From assembly GCA_963422465.1 (NCBI GenBank), contig OY730172.1:2480001-2544000 (forward strand): DNA of 64,000 nt, given 5' to 3'. The notes beneath the pieces were generated by a model, which saw only the letters and a list, made by a program, of their open reading frames with translations, had not been told where the DNA came from and ran no database searches. Of this stretch, positions 11,143-23,345 are shown one piece after another (within the stretch, counting starts at the first letter, position 1; every line of letters begins with the position of its first letter). The position numbers and the translations under genes were made by a program. This DNA comes from Lichina pygmaea. Lineage: Eukaryota > Ascomycota > Lichinomycetes > Lichinales > Lichinaceae.

Positions 11143-11495
11143 CTACCCTCCTCTCCTTCATTCATCGTCCTGATGAATTCTTGAGTATGTCTGCAAAATC
11201 ACGTGCCTCTGCTTACCGAAAACAACTGGCAGCCCAGATCTGTGATCATAACTTCATGTTGCTTGCTCTGTGTGACTTCTGTGTTTTGAACCACAAGCCC
11301 TGCTTCCGAATGTCTGACGACAACAATAAGTTGAAGTGCGCTGAATGCACTTGTTGTGGGAAGTCCTGTGTGTCACTTTCTTGGGAGTCGCTGAACATGA
11401 CCCGAGATAACCTTTGTGAGGATTTGGCTGTTGATGAGGCCAAGCAGGATGCTCTTGTTGAGCAGCTTGCTGAGCTGCAGGCTTGTGTGTCCTGA
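11130..11495 (+). CDS. Antisense ORF of chromovirus A with Zn2Cys6-like cluster
   Basis: The frame runs opposite to gag-pol, beginning at the edge of the 3' LTR (a second in-frame Met is at 11187). A basic N-terminus is followed by a segment from CDFCVLNHKPC to CAECTCCGKSC. The spacing is C-x2-C-x6-C-x11-C-x2-C-x6-C, which fits the Zn(II)2Cys6 binuclear cluster of fungal transcription factors. Acidic, Leu-rich, coiled-coil-like sequence follows (SWESLNMTRDNLCEDL and on). Related sequence sits at the same place and orientation in element C (17997-17755) and element B (about 40860-40490). I recall many fungal 'hypothetical proteins' of this kind. Whether it is expressed or useful to the element is unknown. 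Confidence 0.55.
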   Translation: MGRNTTLLSFIHRPDEFLSMSAKSRASAYRKQLAAQICDHNFMLLALCDFCVLNHKPCFRMSDDNNKLKCAECTCCGKSCVSLSWESLNMTRDNLCEDLAVDEAKQDALVEQLAELQACVS

Positions 11496-12141
11496 AAGTG
11501 AAAGGTTCTCAAAGGTGCTAAGAGTCAAGCAAAGAAGAAGCTCCAGTGCCTTGTTGCTGAGATGGAGGTGGATAGTGAAGACTTGTCGGCGACAGTCATT
11601 GACGTGTCTGTGCTGCAGGCTGAGCTGTTCAGTCCTGCTGCTGCTGGAACTGCTGCAGAAGGAGCTGGCAGTTCGCGAGGTTCCTGAGTGGTTCCCAGGT
11701 ATTTTCTGAGTCTGGGTAGTTTTTCCACTTGACAAGGTATCACTGACTTTTTCTCTTCAAGATCTGTTTGACCTCGAATTCCTGTTCTTCCTCTGGTTAG
11801 TAATGAAATATTTCCTGCAAGGGTGTGCTCTGGTCGGCTAATTCGATCATTAAGATATGAAAGTTTAGGTGTACCCGAGCGTCTCTCGGTAGTCGCAGTC
11901 TGATGTTGACTGGTCTGGTTCTTTCTTCAACTGAAAATAGTCTGACCTTGACATAGTCCAGTTTCTTTGTTCTTGGTTTCTTGACTTTCCAATTTTTTGT
12001 GAGGAGGTAGACTTTATCCCCCTTCTTCAGCTGAGGTGCTATTTTTGATTTTTTGTCTATTTGGTGTTGCATCTTTTCTGAGGTCTCTTGAAGGTAATGC
12101 CTTATCATTGTGTGTGTTTGTTGTAGGAGCTTGTCATGTTG

Positions 12142-12771
12142 TGTTACGACCCAGGAGGAACACAGTCTTTATATACTCACAGAAAGCAGCAGACAGGATA
12201 CTGGACAGAAGTACCAGACAGCGTGACACGGGAACCGGTCACGTGACCGGCGAGACAAACCAGGGGGTGCTCGCCGCAGCATGCATATGCACGAACAAGT
12301 GAGCAAAGTGAGCAGAGCTCACCCAGCTCGCCGCAGCGTGCATGAAAAGTGAGCAAAGTGAGCAGAGCTCACCCAGCTCACCACAGCGTGCATGAAAAGT
12401 GAGCAAAGTGAGCAGAGCTCACCCAGCTTACCGCAGCGTGCATGAAAAGTGAGCAAAGTGAGCAGAGCTCACTTATCTCACCGAGTGAGCAAAGTGAGCA
12501 GAGCTCACTCTGCTCACAAACTGGGCACTATATAGCCAGGCGATAGTTCCCCTATGGAACGATCGTCTTCAACTCATGTTGTGATCCAGACAACTAGATC
12601 TACTTTAATACAATCCTTTTGTACAAAGCTGTTGATCAGGTGTCACCACCACCATGTTCCACCAAACCCCTTCGCACTTCTTGACACTCCTCTCCTGCGA
12701 GAACCAACCCACCTTCCACCTCTCACCCTAATCCTATACTCAGATAGGACAGTACGGTACAGACCGCAACA
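12142..12771 (+). repeat. 5' LTR of chromovirus C
   Basis: 630 bp, TG...CA. U3 contains the 16-bp palindrome ccggtcacgtgaccgg (12235-12250, with a CACGTG core). About four ~50-bp tandem units follow, each carrying the inverted repeat gtgagcagagctcac. TATATA is at 12529-12534. The region after it is shared with the A/B LTRs. Confidence 0.92.
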
Positions 12772-12773
12772 CT

Positions 12774-12781
12774 TTGAAGAC
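12774..12781 (+). promoter_or_regulatory. Candidate self-priming primer-binding site of C
   Basis: ttgaagac starts two bases after the 5' LTR. It is the exact complement of gtcttcaa at 12565-12572, about 31 bp downstream of the TATA box, which is where the transcript should begin. No tRNA-type tgg PBS is present. Tf1-like chromoviruses prime with the 5' end of their own mRNA, so this would fit. The assignment is inferred from position and complementarity only. Confidence 0.4.
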
Positions 12782-15700
12782 CCTCAAGGATGAGTACCTC
12801 AGGAGCAACCAACCCCAACTTCCCAGATGGAAAGATTAGCGTCACCAAGCCAGACCTGTTCTACAGTGAAAGGAACAAGGTCAACGACTGGCTCATGCAA
12901 CTCCAAGTCTACTTTCAATTCCAACCAGAGACAAAGCTGCCTAAGGAGAAGTGGCCCCTCTTCGCAACCACTTACATGAGAGGTAATGCTTATCGATGGA
13001 TCAAGCCCTACGTCAACAAACATCTCTCAGGAAACAGAGACCACGACAGCACAACAGAATGGATGACAAAATGGACATGATTCAAGGACAAGATCAAAAG
13101 GATCCTTGGACTATCTAACAAAGACAAAGTGGCTATACGAATGATCCAGCACATCAAACAACAACGCTCAGCCACAGAGTACACCACGCAGTTCAAACAA
13201 TACTCAGTACTGACTGACTGGGACAACGACACCCTGATGGTCATGTACTGACATGGACTCAAGGAAAACATGAAGGATGAAATCACCTTCAACGGACAAG
13301 CAGTCAACACACTGGACAAACTCATCGCACAAGCAATCAACATCGATGACAAGCTATTTGAGCGAGCGATGGAGAAACACCACGACAGAGGATACAGCCG
13401 CCCTGTATGGCATGTGAGCAACCACTACAAGCTGCCTAACAAGGCACCACCACATGACCCATATGGCTATGCACCCATGGAACTGGATGCAGTCCACCAC
13501 AAGGGAAGGTTCACGAAGGGAAGGAACAACAAAAAGGGGAAAGCACTGAAGTGCTATGCCTGTGGCAAGCTAGGCCACATGGCAAAAGACTGTTGTTCAA
13601 AGAACAAGGTGCACTGACAGCAACTTAATATGCTCGACAGAGACTGGAATGTCATCAAGCCAGAGGACCCACCAGGAGAGGCTCAGCTATCCCTCAAACA
13701 ATAGGACAACTACGATCAGACATTGGAAGCAGCCCACCAACTGGCAACATCAGGAGGCAAGGACCTACCAGAACAGACAGGTCAGGACAAGGGACAGGAG
13801 CCCTTAACCACCTCTGATGGGGACTGAGACAAACCCATGTCTATCAAAGAAGAAATACCACAAGGAAGCTATACTTACAGCATGGACTCATGAAATCTAC
13901 GGCACAGCAAACTACAGTGGAGGTTTTGCACAAAGCACTACTGCACCTACCACAAACAACTACAAAGGTACGGAGGACATTCACCCTACCACGCCATCTG
14001 CCACAAGCATTGGGTCAATTGCAAGAAGGATGCGTGTGAGATCCATCTTTGGGACAAACACCAACACACTGTATTCCCCAGGCACACACATGATTGGCAC
14101 GAACACCTCATGTTCCTACAGCAAGGCAACAACTACAACTGCTACGTCGACAATTGGCAGTACTGCCTCAAGCCTGGATGTGACAAGCATCAGCAAGACA
14201 AATTCATGAACAGATTCCTCAGAACTGATGGGAATGGCTGGACCCATTGCCCAGTCAGTGGTAAGACACTTTGATCAGGAAAAGACTGAACTCCCTTGTC
14301 AAGGGGTGACATCAGAAGCTCAACAACATGACCCCTAGCAACACAAAGCACCTGCGATTGCCTGTGTCACTACACGCCAACACGCCAGTACGGACATACG
14401 CACTTGTGGACTCTGGAGCCAGTGGAAACTACATCTCAAGACAACTTTATGATACCCTTGGCACTGGAAGAAGACGCAAGCAGCAGCCCTATCAGCTTGC
14501 GATGGCAAATAGACAGACAGAGCTAGTCTGCCATAAGACGCAGCCAATAGAAATAGTTACCAGACACCATGCTGAAAGGATCCACCTTGATATTGTCGAG
14601 TTGGCCACTCAGGATATCTATTTGGGGATGCCTTGGCTAAAGAAGCACAACCCAGTTGTTAACTGGAAGACAGGAGTACTCACATTTAGGAATTGCACTA
14701 ATAACACAGCTCAGACCTGTTACCAGCCGCAGAAGGTGTGGACAGATGAGGGAAGGAGTCCTCAGTGGAACCTCACTGACAGAAAGGACAACTCTCAAGA
14801 GAAGAGGTCTGCCTTGACAGGCACACCCCGGAACCAGGTGGCCAAACAGTCAGAGATGAAGAGAGAGGAAGTTGTTAACCCTCTGGAGATCTCTGAAGAG
14901 TACTGACCTGGGTATAATAACCTCTTTCAGGAAGAGACAACAACAGCAGTGTTGCCTAAGCACCAACCTTGGGATCATGAGATCAAGTTACAACCAGGGA
15001 CAGAGCCAGGATTTAGACCAATTTACCAGTTATCAGAGAAAGAGCTCCAAGTACTTCACGAGTACCTGGAGGAAAACCTGAAAAAAGGTTTCATTCGAGA
15101 ATCTCAATCACCAGCAGGATACCTGATACTATTTGCACTAAAGAAAGACAGAAGTCTTCGACTTTGTGTGGATTACAGGAAACTCAACAACATTACCATC
15201 AAGAACTGATATCCGTTGCCAAATGTGAACAAATTGCGAGACAGGATCAGCCAAGCTACAATCTTTACCAAGCTGGACTTGAAAGGAGTATACAACCTGA
15301 TACGCATGAAAGAAGGAGAAGAATGGAAGACAGCCTTCAGAACCCAATACAGACACTACAAGTATCTGGTTATGCCATTCAGACTCACGAACACACTAGC
15401 AACATGTCAAGCATTGATCAACAACGTCATCAGAGCACACCTGGACCAAACAGCTATCACCTACCTGGATGACATTCTTGTCTACTCGAACACACAACAG
15501 GAACATACCAAACATGTGAAGGATGTTCTACGATGCCTACAACAGGCAGGGCTCAAGCTCAACCCAAAGAAATGTGAGTTCAACAAACTGGAAGTTGAAT
15601 TCCTTGGATATGTCATAGGGATCAAAGGGATCAAGATTGACCCTGAGAAAATCAAAGTGATTTAGCAATAGCCAACACTGATGTCAGTCAAGGAAGTACA

Positions 15701-17754
15701 AGCCTTCCTAGGATTTGCCAACTTCAACTGACAGTTCATAAAGAACTACTCACAGATGGCAACACCACTGACAGAACTCACAAAGAAGGACGTGGAGTAC
15801 TGGTGGATGGAGAGACAACAAAAAGCATTCCAACAGCTCAAGAACACTTGCGCCAAGGAACCAGTTCTCCTCAACTTCAAGACAGGCCAACCAACACAAA
15901 TCAAGACAGACACTTCAGATCAGGCAGTAGGAGCATGTCTATGCCAACAGGCAGACGGCAAGTGGCACCCAGTTACCTACTACTCACAAAAAATAACACA
16001 AGCAGAATGAAACTATAATATCCACAACAAAGAGCTATTGGCAGTTGTCAACACACTCAAACACTGGAGAGTGTACACAGAAAGCAGTTCTGAACTCACT
16101 GTTCTCACAGACCACAAGAATCTGACAACGTTCACAACAACCAAGAAGCTGAACAGACAGCAAGTCAGATGGGCTGAACTCCTAGGGCAACACAAGTTCA
16201 AGATCTTGTACACCCCTGGACAAGACAACAGGAGAGCAGACACACTAAGCTGACAAAAAGACCACATGGAAGATGATGAACACCAAGGAATAATCTTACA
16301 GCAGGACCAGCAAGGAAACCTGGTGCCTCAGCCACAGATCAACAAGCTCACAGCAGAAGACACTGAAGAACTAATAAGGAACTACCACGACAATCCAGCA
16401 CATGGTCACCCAGGAATCTCCAAGACCACAGACCTTATCCAACAGGCAGGGAACAATGTCATTAACCTCTGACAACATGTCACAAACTACATCAGCAAGT
16501 GTCTACTATGCCAGAAAAACAAACATGGAAGACACAAGCCATACAGAGAAGGACACCCAAACATGATACCGAGAGGCCTGTGGGAAGACATGTCAATAGA
16601 CTTCATCACAAAGCTACTCAAGTCCAAAGACCCAGTCACAGGAATCACCTACAACTTGATTATGGTGATAGTGGACAGATTCACAAAATATCTAATAGTG
16701 GTACTATTCAAGGAGACCCACACAGCAGAACAGTTGGGACACCTTTTACTGGACAGATTGGTCAGAGACCACGGAGTTCTGATCATGATCATTACAGACA
16801 GAGACAAACTCTTCACATCCAACTACTGGAAGACAATCAGTGCAGCCATGGGAACAAAACCCAAAATATCTACAGCCTATCACCCACGAACTGATGGCCA
16901 GACAGAGCAAGCAAACCAAGTCCTGGAGACTTACTTATAGCATTACATCAACCAGACCCACAGCAATTGGGTACAGTTATTACCAGTGGCACAGCTGGCA
17001 ATCAACCAGCACAGATCAGACTCAACAAAGGAATCACTATTTTTTGCCAATTTTGGACAACATGCGAACATCGGGATACCAAGCAGAGCTTCACCAAACA
17101 CGGAGAAAGCACTCCAACATGACAAGCTCCTACGACAAACACACACAATAATAAGGCACTACCTTCAAGAGACCTCAGAAAGAATGCAACGTCAAATAGA
17201 CAAGAAATCGAAAATGGCACCTCAGCTAAAGAAGGAGGATAAAGTCTACCTTCTTACAAGAAATTGGAAAACAAAGAAACCAAAAACAAAGAAACTTGAC
17301 AACATCAAGGTTGGACTATTTTCAGTCAAAGAAAAAACAGGACCAGTCAACATCAAGATACAACTACCATGGGATGCCAGAGTCTATCCAAACTTTCATA
17401 TATCAATGATTGAACCAGCCGACCAGAGCACACCCTTGCAGGAAACATTCTATTACCAACCCGAAGAAGAACAAGAGTTTGAGGTTGAACAGATTCTGGC
17501 TAGAAAAGGTCAGCAATACCTTGTCAAGTGGAAAGGATACCCAGACTTGGAAAATACCTGGGAACCACTCAAGAACCTCGCGAACTGCTGGCTTCTTCTG
17601 CGACAGTTTCGGCAGGAGCAGGACTGAACAGCTCGGCCTGCAGGAGGGACACGTCAATGACTGATCAAGTCAAATCCTCGCCATCTGACTCTATCTCTTT
17701 CACCAAGCACTGAAGCTTCTGCCTTGCACAGACCTCGGCACCCTCCAACACCTT

Positions 17755-17997
17755 TCACTTCTGAGACAGACAAGCCTGCACTGTGGCAAGATGTTCAAAG
17801 AGTGCATCACATGTTGCCTTGTCAGTGGCAACATCCTCACAGAGGTTGTCCCGGGACATGTTCAAAGATTCCCAGGACACAGAGACACAAGACCTTCCAC
17901 GCCAAGTGCACGCAGCATATTTCAACTTATCATCTTCTCCCAGCATCTGGAAGCACAGACGACCACGGAGAACACAAAAGTCGCAGGGCATACACAA
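17755..17997 (-). other. Antisense ORF remnant of chromovirus C
   Basis: Same place and orientation as the antisense ORF of element A. It keeps CDFCVLRGRLCFQM and SWESLNMSRDNLCED but differs clearly in sequence from the A version. The neighbouring gag-pol regions of A and C are much closer to each other than this segment is. Confidence 0.5.
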
Positions 17998-18112
17998 AAC
18001 AAAACCCTGATCACAGATTTGAGTAGCCAGCTGAGTTCGGCTAACAGTCGTACATGACTTTGGAGGTATGACCAGATTTCATCAAGATGATGAAAGATGG
18101 AGAGGAGGATAG

Positions 18113-18656
18113 TGTTACAACCTAGGAGAAACACAGTCTTTATATACTCACAGAAAGCAGCAGACAGGATACTGGACAGAAGTACCAGACAGCGTGACAT
18201 GGGAACCAGTCACGTGACTGGCGAGACAAACCAGGGGGTGCTCACCGCAGCATGCATATGCACGAACAAGTGAGCAAAGTGAGCAGAGCTCACCCAGCTC
18301 GCCGCAGTGTGCATGAAAAGTGAGCAAAGTGAGCAGAGCTCACCCAGCTCACCGCAGCGTGCATGAAAAGTGAGCAAAGTGAGCAGAGCTCACTCTGCTC
18401 ACAAACTGGGCACTATATAGCCAGGCGATAGTTCCCCTATGGAACAATCGTCTTCAACTCATGTTGTGATCCAGACAGCTAGATCTACTTCAATACAATT
18501 CTTTTGTACGAAGCTGTTGATCAGGTGTCACCACCACCACATTCCACCAAACCCCTTCACACTCCTTGACACTCCTCTCCTGCGAGAACCAACCCACCTT
18601 CCACCTCTCGCCCTAATCCTATACTCGGATAGGACAGTACGGTACAGACCGCAACA
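18113..18656 (+). repeat. 3' LTR of chromovirus C
   Basis: 544 bp, the same type as the 5' LTR but shorter by 86 bp, because it has fewer ~50-bp tandem U3 units. It ends gcaaca directly before the TGTTG target copy. Confidence 0.92.
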
Positions 18657-20104
18657 TGTTGGAGTGCTTTCTCTGTGTTTGGTGAAGCTCTGCTTGGCAT
18701 TCTGATGTTTGCGTGTCACCCAAAATTGGCAAGGAATAGTGATTCCTTTGTTAAGTCTGATCTGTGCTGGTTGATTGCCAGCTGTGCCACTGGTAATAAT
18801 TGTACCCAATTGCTGTGGGTCTGGTTGATGTAATACTGTAAGTAAGTCTCCAGGACTTGGTTTGCTTGCTCTGTCTAGCTGTCAGTTCATGGGTGATAGG
18901 CTGTAGACATTTTGGGTTTTGTTCCTATGGCTGCACTGATTGTTTTCCAGTAGTTGGATGTGAAGAGTTTGTCTCTGTCAGTAATGACTGTGATTGGAAC
19001 TCTGTGGTCCCTGACCAATCTGTCCAGTAGGAGGTATCTCAACTACTCTGCTGTGTGGGTTTCCTTGAATGGTACCACTATTAGATATTTTGTGAATCTG
19101 TCCACTATCACCATAATCAAGTTGTAGGTGATTCCTGTGACTGGGTCTTTGGACTTGAGTAGCTTTGTGATGAAGTCTATTGACATGTCTTCCCACAGGC
19201 CTCTCAGTATTGTGTTTGGGTGTCTTTCTCCATATGGCTTATGTCTTCTGTGTTTGTTTTTCTGGCACAGTAGACATTTGCTGATGTAGCTTGTGACATG
19301 TTGTCAGAGGTTGATAACATTGTTCCCTGCCTGTTGGATAAGGTCTTTGGTCTTGGAGATTCCTGGGTGACTATGTGCTGGATTGTTGTGGTAGTTCCTT
19401 ATTAATTCCTCAGTGTCTTCTGCCATAAGCTTGTTGATCTGTGGTCAAGGCACCAGGTTCCCTTGCTAGTCCTGCTATAAGATTGTTCCTTGGTGTTCAT
19501 CATCTTCCATGTAGTCTTTTTGTCAGCTTAGTGTGTCTGCTCTCCTGTTGTCTTGTCTGGGGGTATACAAGATCTTAAACTTGTGTTGCCCTAGGAGTTC
19601 AGCCTATCTGACTTGTTGTCTGTTCAGCTTCTTGGTTGTCGTGAACATTGTCAGATTCTTGTGGTCTGTGAGAACAGTGAGTTCAGAACTACTTTCTGTG
19701 TACACTCTCCAGTATTCAAGTGTGTTGACAACTACTAGTAGCTCTTTATCATGGATATCATAGTTTTGTTCTGCTTGTGACATTTTGCGTGAGTAGTAGG
19801 CAACTGGGTGCCACTTGCTGTCTGCCTGTTGGCATAAACATGCTCCCACTACCTGATCTGAAGTGTCTGTCTCAATTCATGTCAGTTGGTCTGTCTTGAA
19901 GTTGAGGAGAACTGGTTCCTTGGCATTTTTTTTTTTTTGATTTTGATTTGATTCTTACACTGTTTGTAGCTTTACAGCCATGCAGATCTTCCAGCTAATA
20001 GTGAACTTCTTCAGAAAACCTTTAAAGGAATAAAAACTGAAGACAGGGAGGTGACTAGAAAGTGTAGCAAAAGGAAATCTTGTAGTGTCTGGTAGGAAAA
20101 GCTT

Positions 20105-23100
20105 CTAGATGTTGGAGTGTGAATAGTGAAGTTTGAAAGCCAGATTAAATTGGTTTAGTCTTTTCAAAGACATAAACCAGTACAGAAACTTCTGTAGAAG
20201 CTCTGGGTTTGAAATAATAGTAGTGAAATCTTGGGGGTTAAAGAGAGCATGTTGTCTTTGAATTGAGTAGAGAGAGCATGAAGAGGTGATATGCTTTACT
20301 GTCTCTTCTGCTTGACCACACATGCATAGGGGGGTAGGAAAGTCAGGGACTCCAGCTCTGAAAAGAAAACTTGCTAGACCAATTCTCCCAGTTCTGGTTT
20401 GCAGTAGTAGACTTGCCTCAGCTTTCTGTAGCTCTTTGTAGAGCTTTAGGTTGTTGTAGTGAGGTTTTTGGCAAAACACCTGCCATCCAGCATGGCCTTT
20501 TCTTTTCTTCTCCTCCCATTGGTTTTCCCACTCTTTAGTAAAGAGTATTTGTAGTTCTTTCTTTGAACTAGCCTGGTTAGTAGTTATTTGACTTAACCAA
20601 GTGAACTTCCAATTAGGAGAGATAGTTGAGCATTTCTTTAAAGGTTTCCTCAGTGAAGAAGTATAGGAAGAAATAGTAGAAAAGGTACTGTCAAGAAAGT
20701 CTTTCAGAGAGGAGGTTTGGATAGAAGATAGAAAACAAGCTGTGCGAAATTTAAAATAGAGATCTAGAGGTAAAAGAAAAAGCTCACTCTCTAATAGAAA
20801 AGAAGGAGTGGCTTTGAAAGCACCCCCAATAAGTCTCAGACATTTGTTTTGGAATATGATAAGAGGAAATATTAGAGGATTTTCTGAGTGGGTTGAACCA
20901 AATTCCCACTGCATAGCTCAGTACAGATCTGAGTATTGCAGTGTACACAAGGCGTGCTGTGAGAACTGGAAAGCCCCAGGTGGAGTAAGAGGTTCTAGAA
21001 AGAGAAGATAGTGCTTTTTGTGCTTTTTGAAGAATAATTCTCTGGTGTTTGTGCCAGTGGAGTTTGGCATCCAGGTACACTCCCAATACTCGCACTTCTT
21101 CTTTTGGTTTTAGAATCACATTCCCAAGTCTAAGCTTGAGCTGCAGATTGTCTGATCTTCTTCTGGAAAAATGAAGTATTTCATATTTCTCAGGAGAGAA
21201 GACTATTCCATGTCTTGCAGCCCAAGATAGACATTTAAGATGTGTATTCTTCAACTTCAGAAGGTTGCTTTTAAGAGAGTGTCCAAATGCAAGCAGATTT
21301 GTATCATCTGCAAATCCCAGAGCAGAAACACCAGTAGTAGGAGAATGTACAGTCTCATGAAGTTCAGAAATATAGAATAGAAAAAGAATAGGAGACAAAG
21401 GGGAACCTTGGGGAACTCCACAGTGAATAGGAATAGAAGAGGACTCAGAGTCATCAAAAACTAGAGTGGTGGTATGTCTGGTACAGAAAGAGAAGATCGA
21501 AGAAGTTAGCCAGAGAGGGATTCCTTTTCTCTCCAGAATCTTTTGAAGAATCTCTGGAAGAACTCTGTCATATGCTCCTGAGATGTCCAGAGAAAGTAGA
21601 GATGCAACCATGCCTTCTTTCCAGACTTTTTCCACTTGGGAAGTTAGAAGGAAAAGTGCTGATTCAGTTGATCTGCCTTTCCTGAACCCCATCTGGATTT
21701 CTGGCAAGAGTTTAGCCTCTTCTGCTACCTTGCTTAGTCTGGCTGCTGTAATAGCTTCCATCAGCTTGCCAGTTGTGTTTAGCAGAGCTATAGGGCGCCA
21801 GGCTTTAGCTTGGTTATAGATTCCCTTGCCAGGTTTTCTTAGACAGACTGTTTTTGCATTCTTGAATTTCTCTGGAAAGTATTGCAGTCTCCAGCATGTT
21901 GATGTGAGAACAGCTATAGCTTGGCAGAACTTGGGACCCAGAGCTTTCAGAAATCCATTTGGCAGCTTGTCTTTTCCTCCTGCTGTAAAAGGTTTCTTCT
22001 TGTTCAGAATTTGCTCCACTTCTTCAGTGGTAACCTCCTGAGAAAGCTGGATCTCTGGGGTACTCTGGTGACTTTCTGTACTTGGTTCTGGAACACGTGC
22101 TTCTGGAAAGAATTGAGCTGAGAAAGATTTTGTCTTCTCCTCAAAGCTTTTGGCTAGTCCTTCTTGAGTCTCCAGATCAGGGACCAGAGAAAGATCAGGG
22201 GTCTTGTTAGCTTTTGATTTTCCCCACTTTGCAAGCTTCCAGAATTTTGAGGAACTGGCTAGCTCATGAACTTGTTTTCTGAAGGTGTTCTGTTTGCCTT
22301 CTCTGACAGCTTTCTTCTTGAGCTTAGTTGCTTCTTCTAGCTCTTCTTGGCTTGCCTGTCCTCTGAGCACTTGTCTTCTTATTCTTCTTTCCTGCTTAAC
22401 TTTAGTTTGGATCTCTTGGTTCCACCAGGGGACTGAGTGGCTAGATTGCTTCTGGAGTTCTGTGCATCTGTCTGCTATTTCTTGGAGAAAGTGGTTAAGA
22501 TATTCCAAGTACTCATCCACTTCATGTTTATCTTGAAAGTGGAAGGGCAGCTGCAAATTATTACACTCTTGTTTTGCCAGGTTTGTGTCCAGTGTTTTCC
22601 AGTTCCTTTCTGGCTTCCAGGTTTTTCTTGGTGAGTCCAGGTCCAGGCTAGTTAGCACAGGTCTGTGGTCAGACCCATGAAAGAACTGCAAAGCAATTTT
22701 AGAAAAGATTAGAGAGTTAGAAAGAGAAGAAGATATAAAGGAAAGATCAATAGGTGAACAGAGTTTGTGGGAAAGAGATCTAGCTCTTGTGGGTGTAAAA
22801 GGTGCAATAGCTAACTCCAGATTTGAGTTTTTCATTAGAGTTTGGAACTTGTGTGCAGTGTCAGAATATAGTCTTCTTTTCTTTGACCAGTCAGGGTGGT
22901 GAAGATTTGAGTCTGTAAGAAGAATATGCTGCCCTTTTGCTTGTAAAGCATTTTGGAGTAGACAGAGAAGAGCTTCTGATGCTTGTAGGTAGTTCTCTTG
23001 ACTTGAGGGAGTGAAGTATAGATTATGCACCCACAGAGAAGTAGAGGTGTTTTCCAGATGAATTTCAAGAGAAACAAAGTCTTTACTCCAGAAAGTAGGG

Positions 23101-23345
23101 TGGAGAGATGACAGATTCAGGTTTTTGTTAATAAGAAAAAGAGTTCTACCAATCTCTGGAGAATATAAAGGAAGAAAAGAAGAAAAAACAGTTGAGGTGC
23201 TGGTTTGAAGGTGAGGATTCTTCCAGGGTTCTTGAAGTGCAATAATATCTACTTCTTGAAGAGTTGGGGTTGCTAGAAGTAGCTCTTGGACTGATTAGCT
23301 TTTCTGCACATTGTATTGAAGAAGTGTGAACTTTGTATTCTTCAT
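20105..23345 (-). pseudogene. LINE copy 2 ORF2 (endonuclease/RT), one stop and one frameshift
   Basis: Start at 23345. A CAA-to-TAA change near 23298-23296 stops the frame after about 15 codons. A 2-bp deletion near 20868 shifts the last quarter. Otherwise the sequence is nearly identical to the open ORF2 at 35117-38359, with endonuclease motifs (TDSNLHHPDW, FHGSDHRPV), RT motifs (SLDISGAYDR, GVPQGSPLSPILFLF, FADDTNLLAF) and the C-terminal CxC...H...C finger. Confidence 0.85.

Larger units (their letters stand above)
12142..18656 (+). mobile_element. Ty3/Gypsy chromovirus C (fossil), inserted in A
   Basis: 6.5-kb LTR element with TSD TGTTG at 12137-12141 and 18657-18661. It lies within the integrase region of element A. 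Parts in order: 5' LTR, gag (12790-13617, knuckle CYACGKLGHMAKDC), Cys/His-rich segment (about 13990-14270), protease (14328-14906, DSGASGNYIS), reverse transcriptase (14949-15665, YLDDILVYS), RNase H (15756-16253), integrase (16266 to about 17150), chromodomain (about 17460-17580, YLVKWKGYP), antisense ORF, purine-rich tract (about 18083-18112) and 3' LTR. Frames are broken at roughly ten places. By nesting it is younger than A. Confidence 0.92.
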
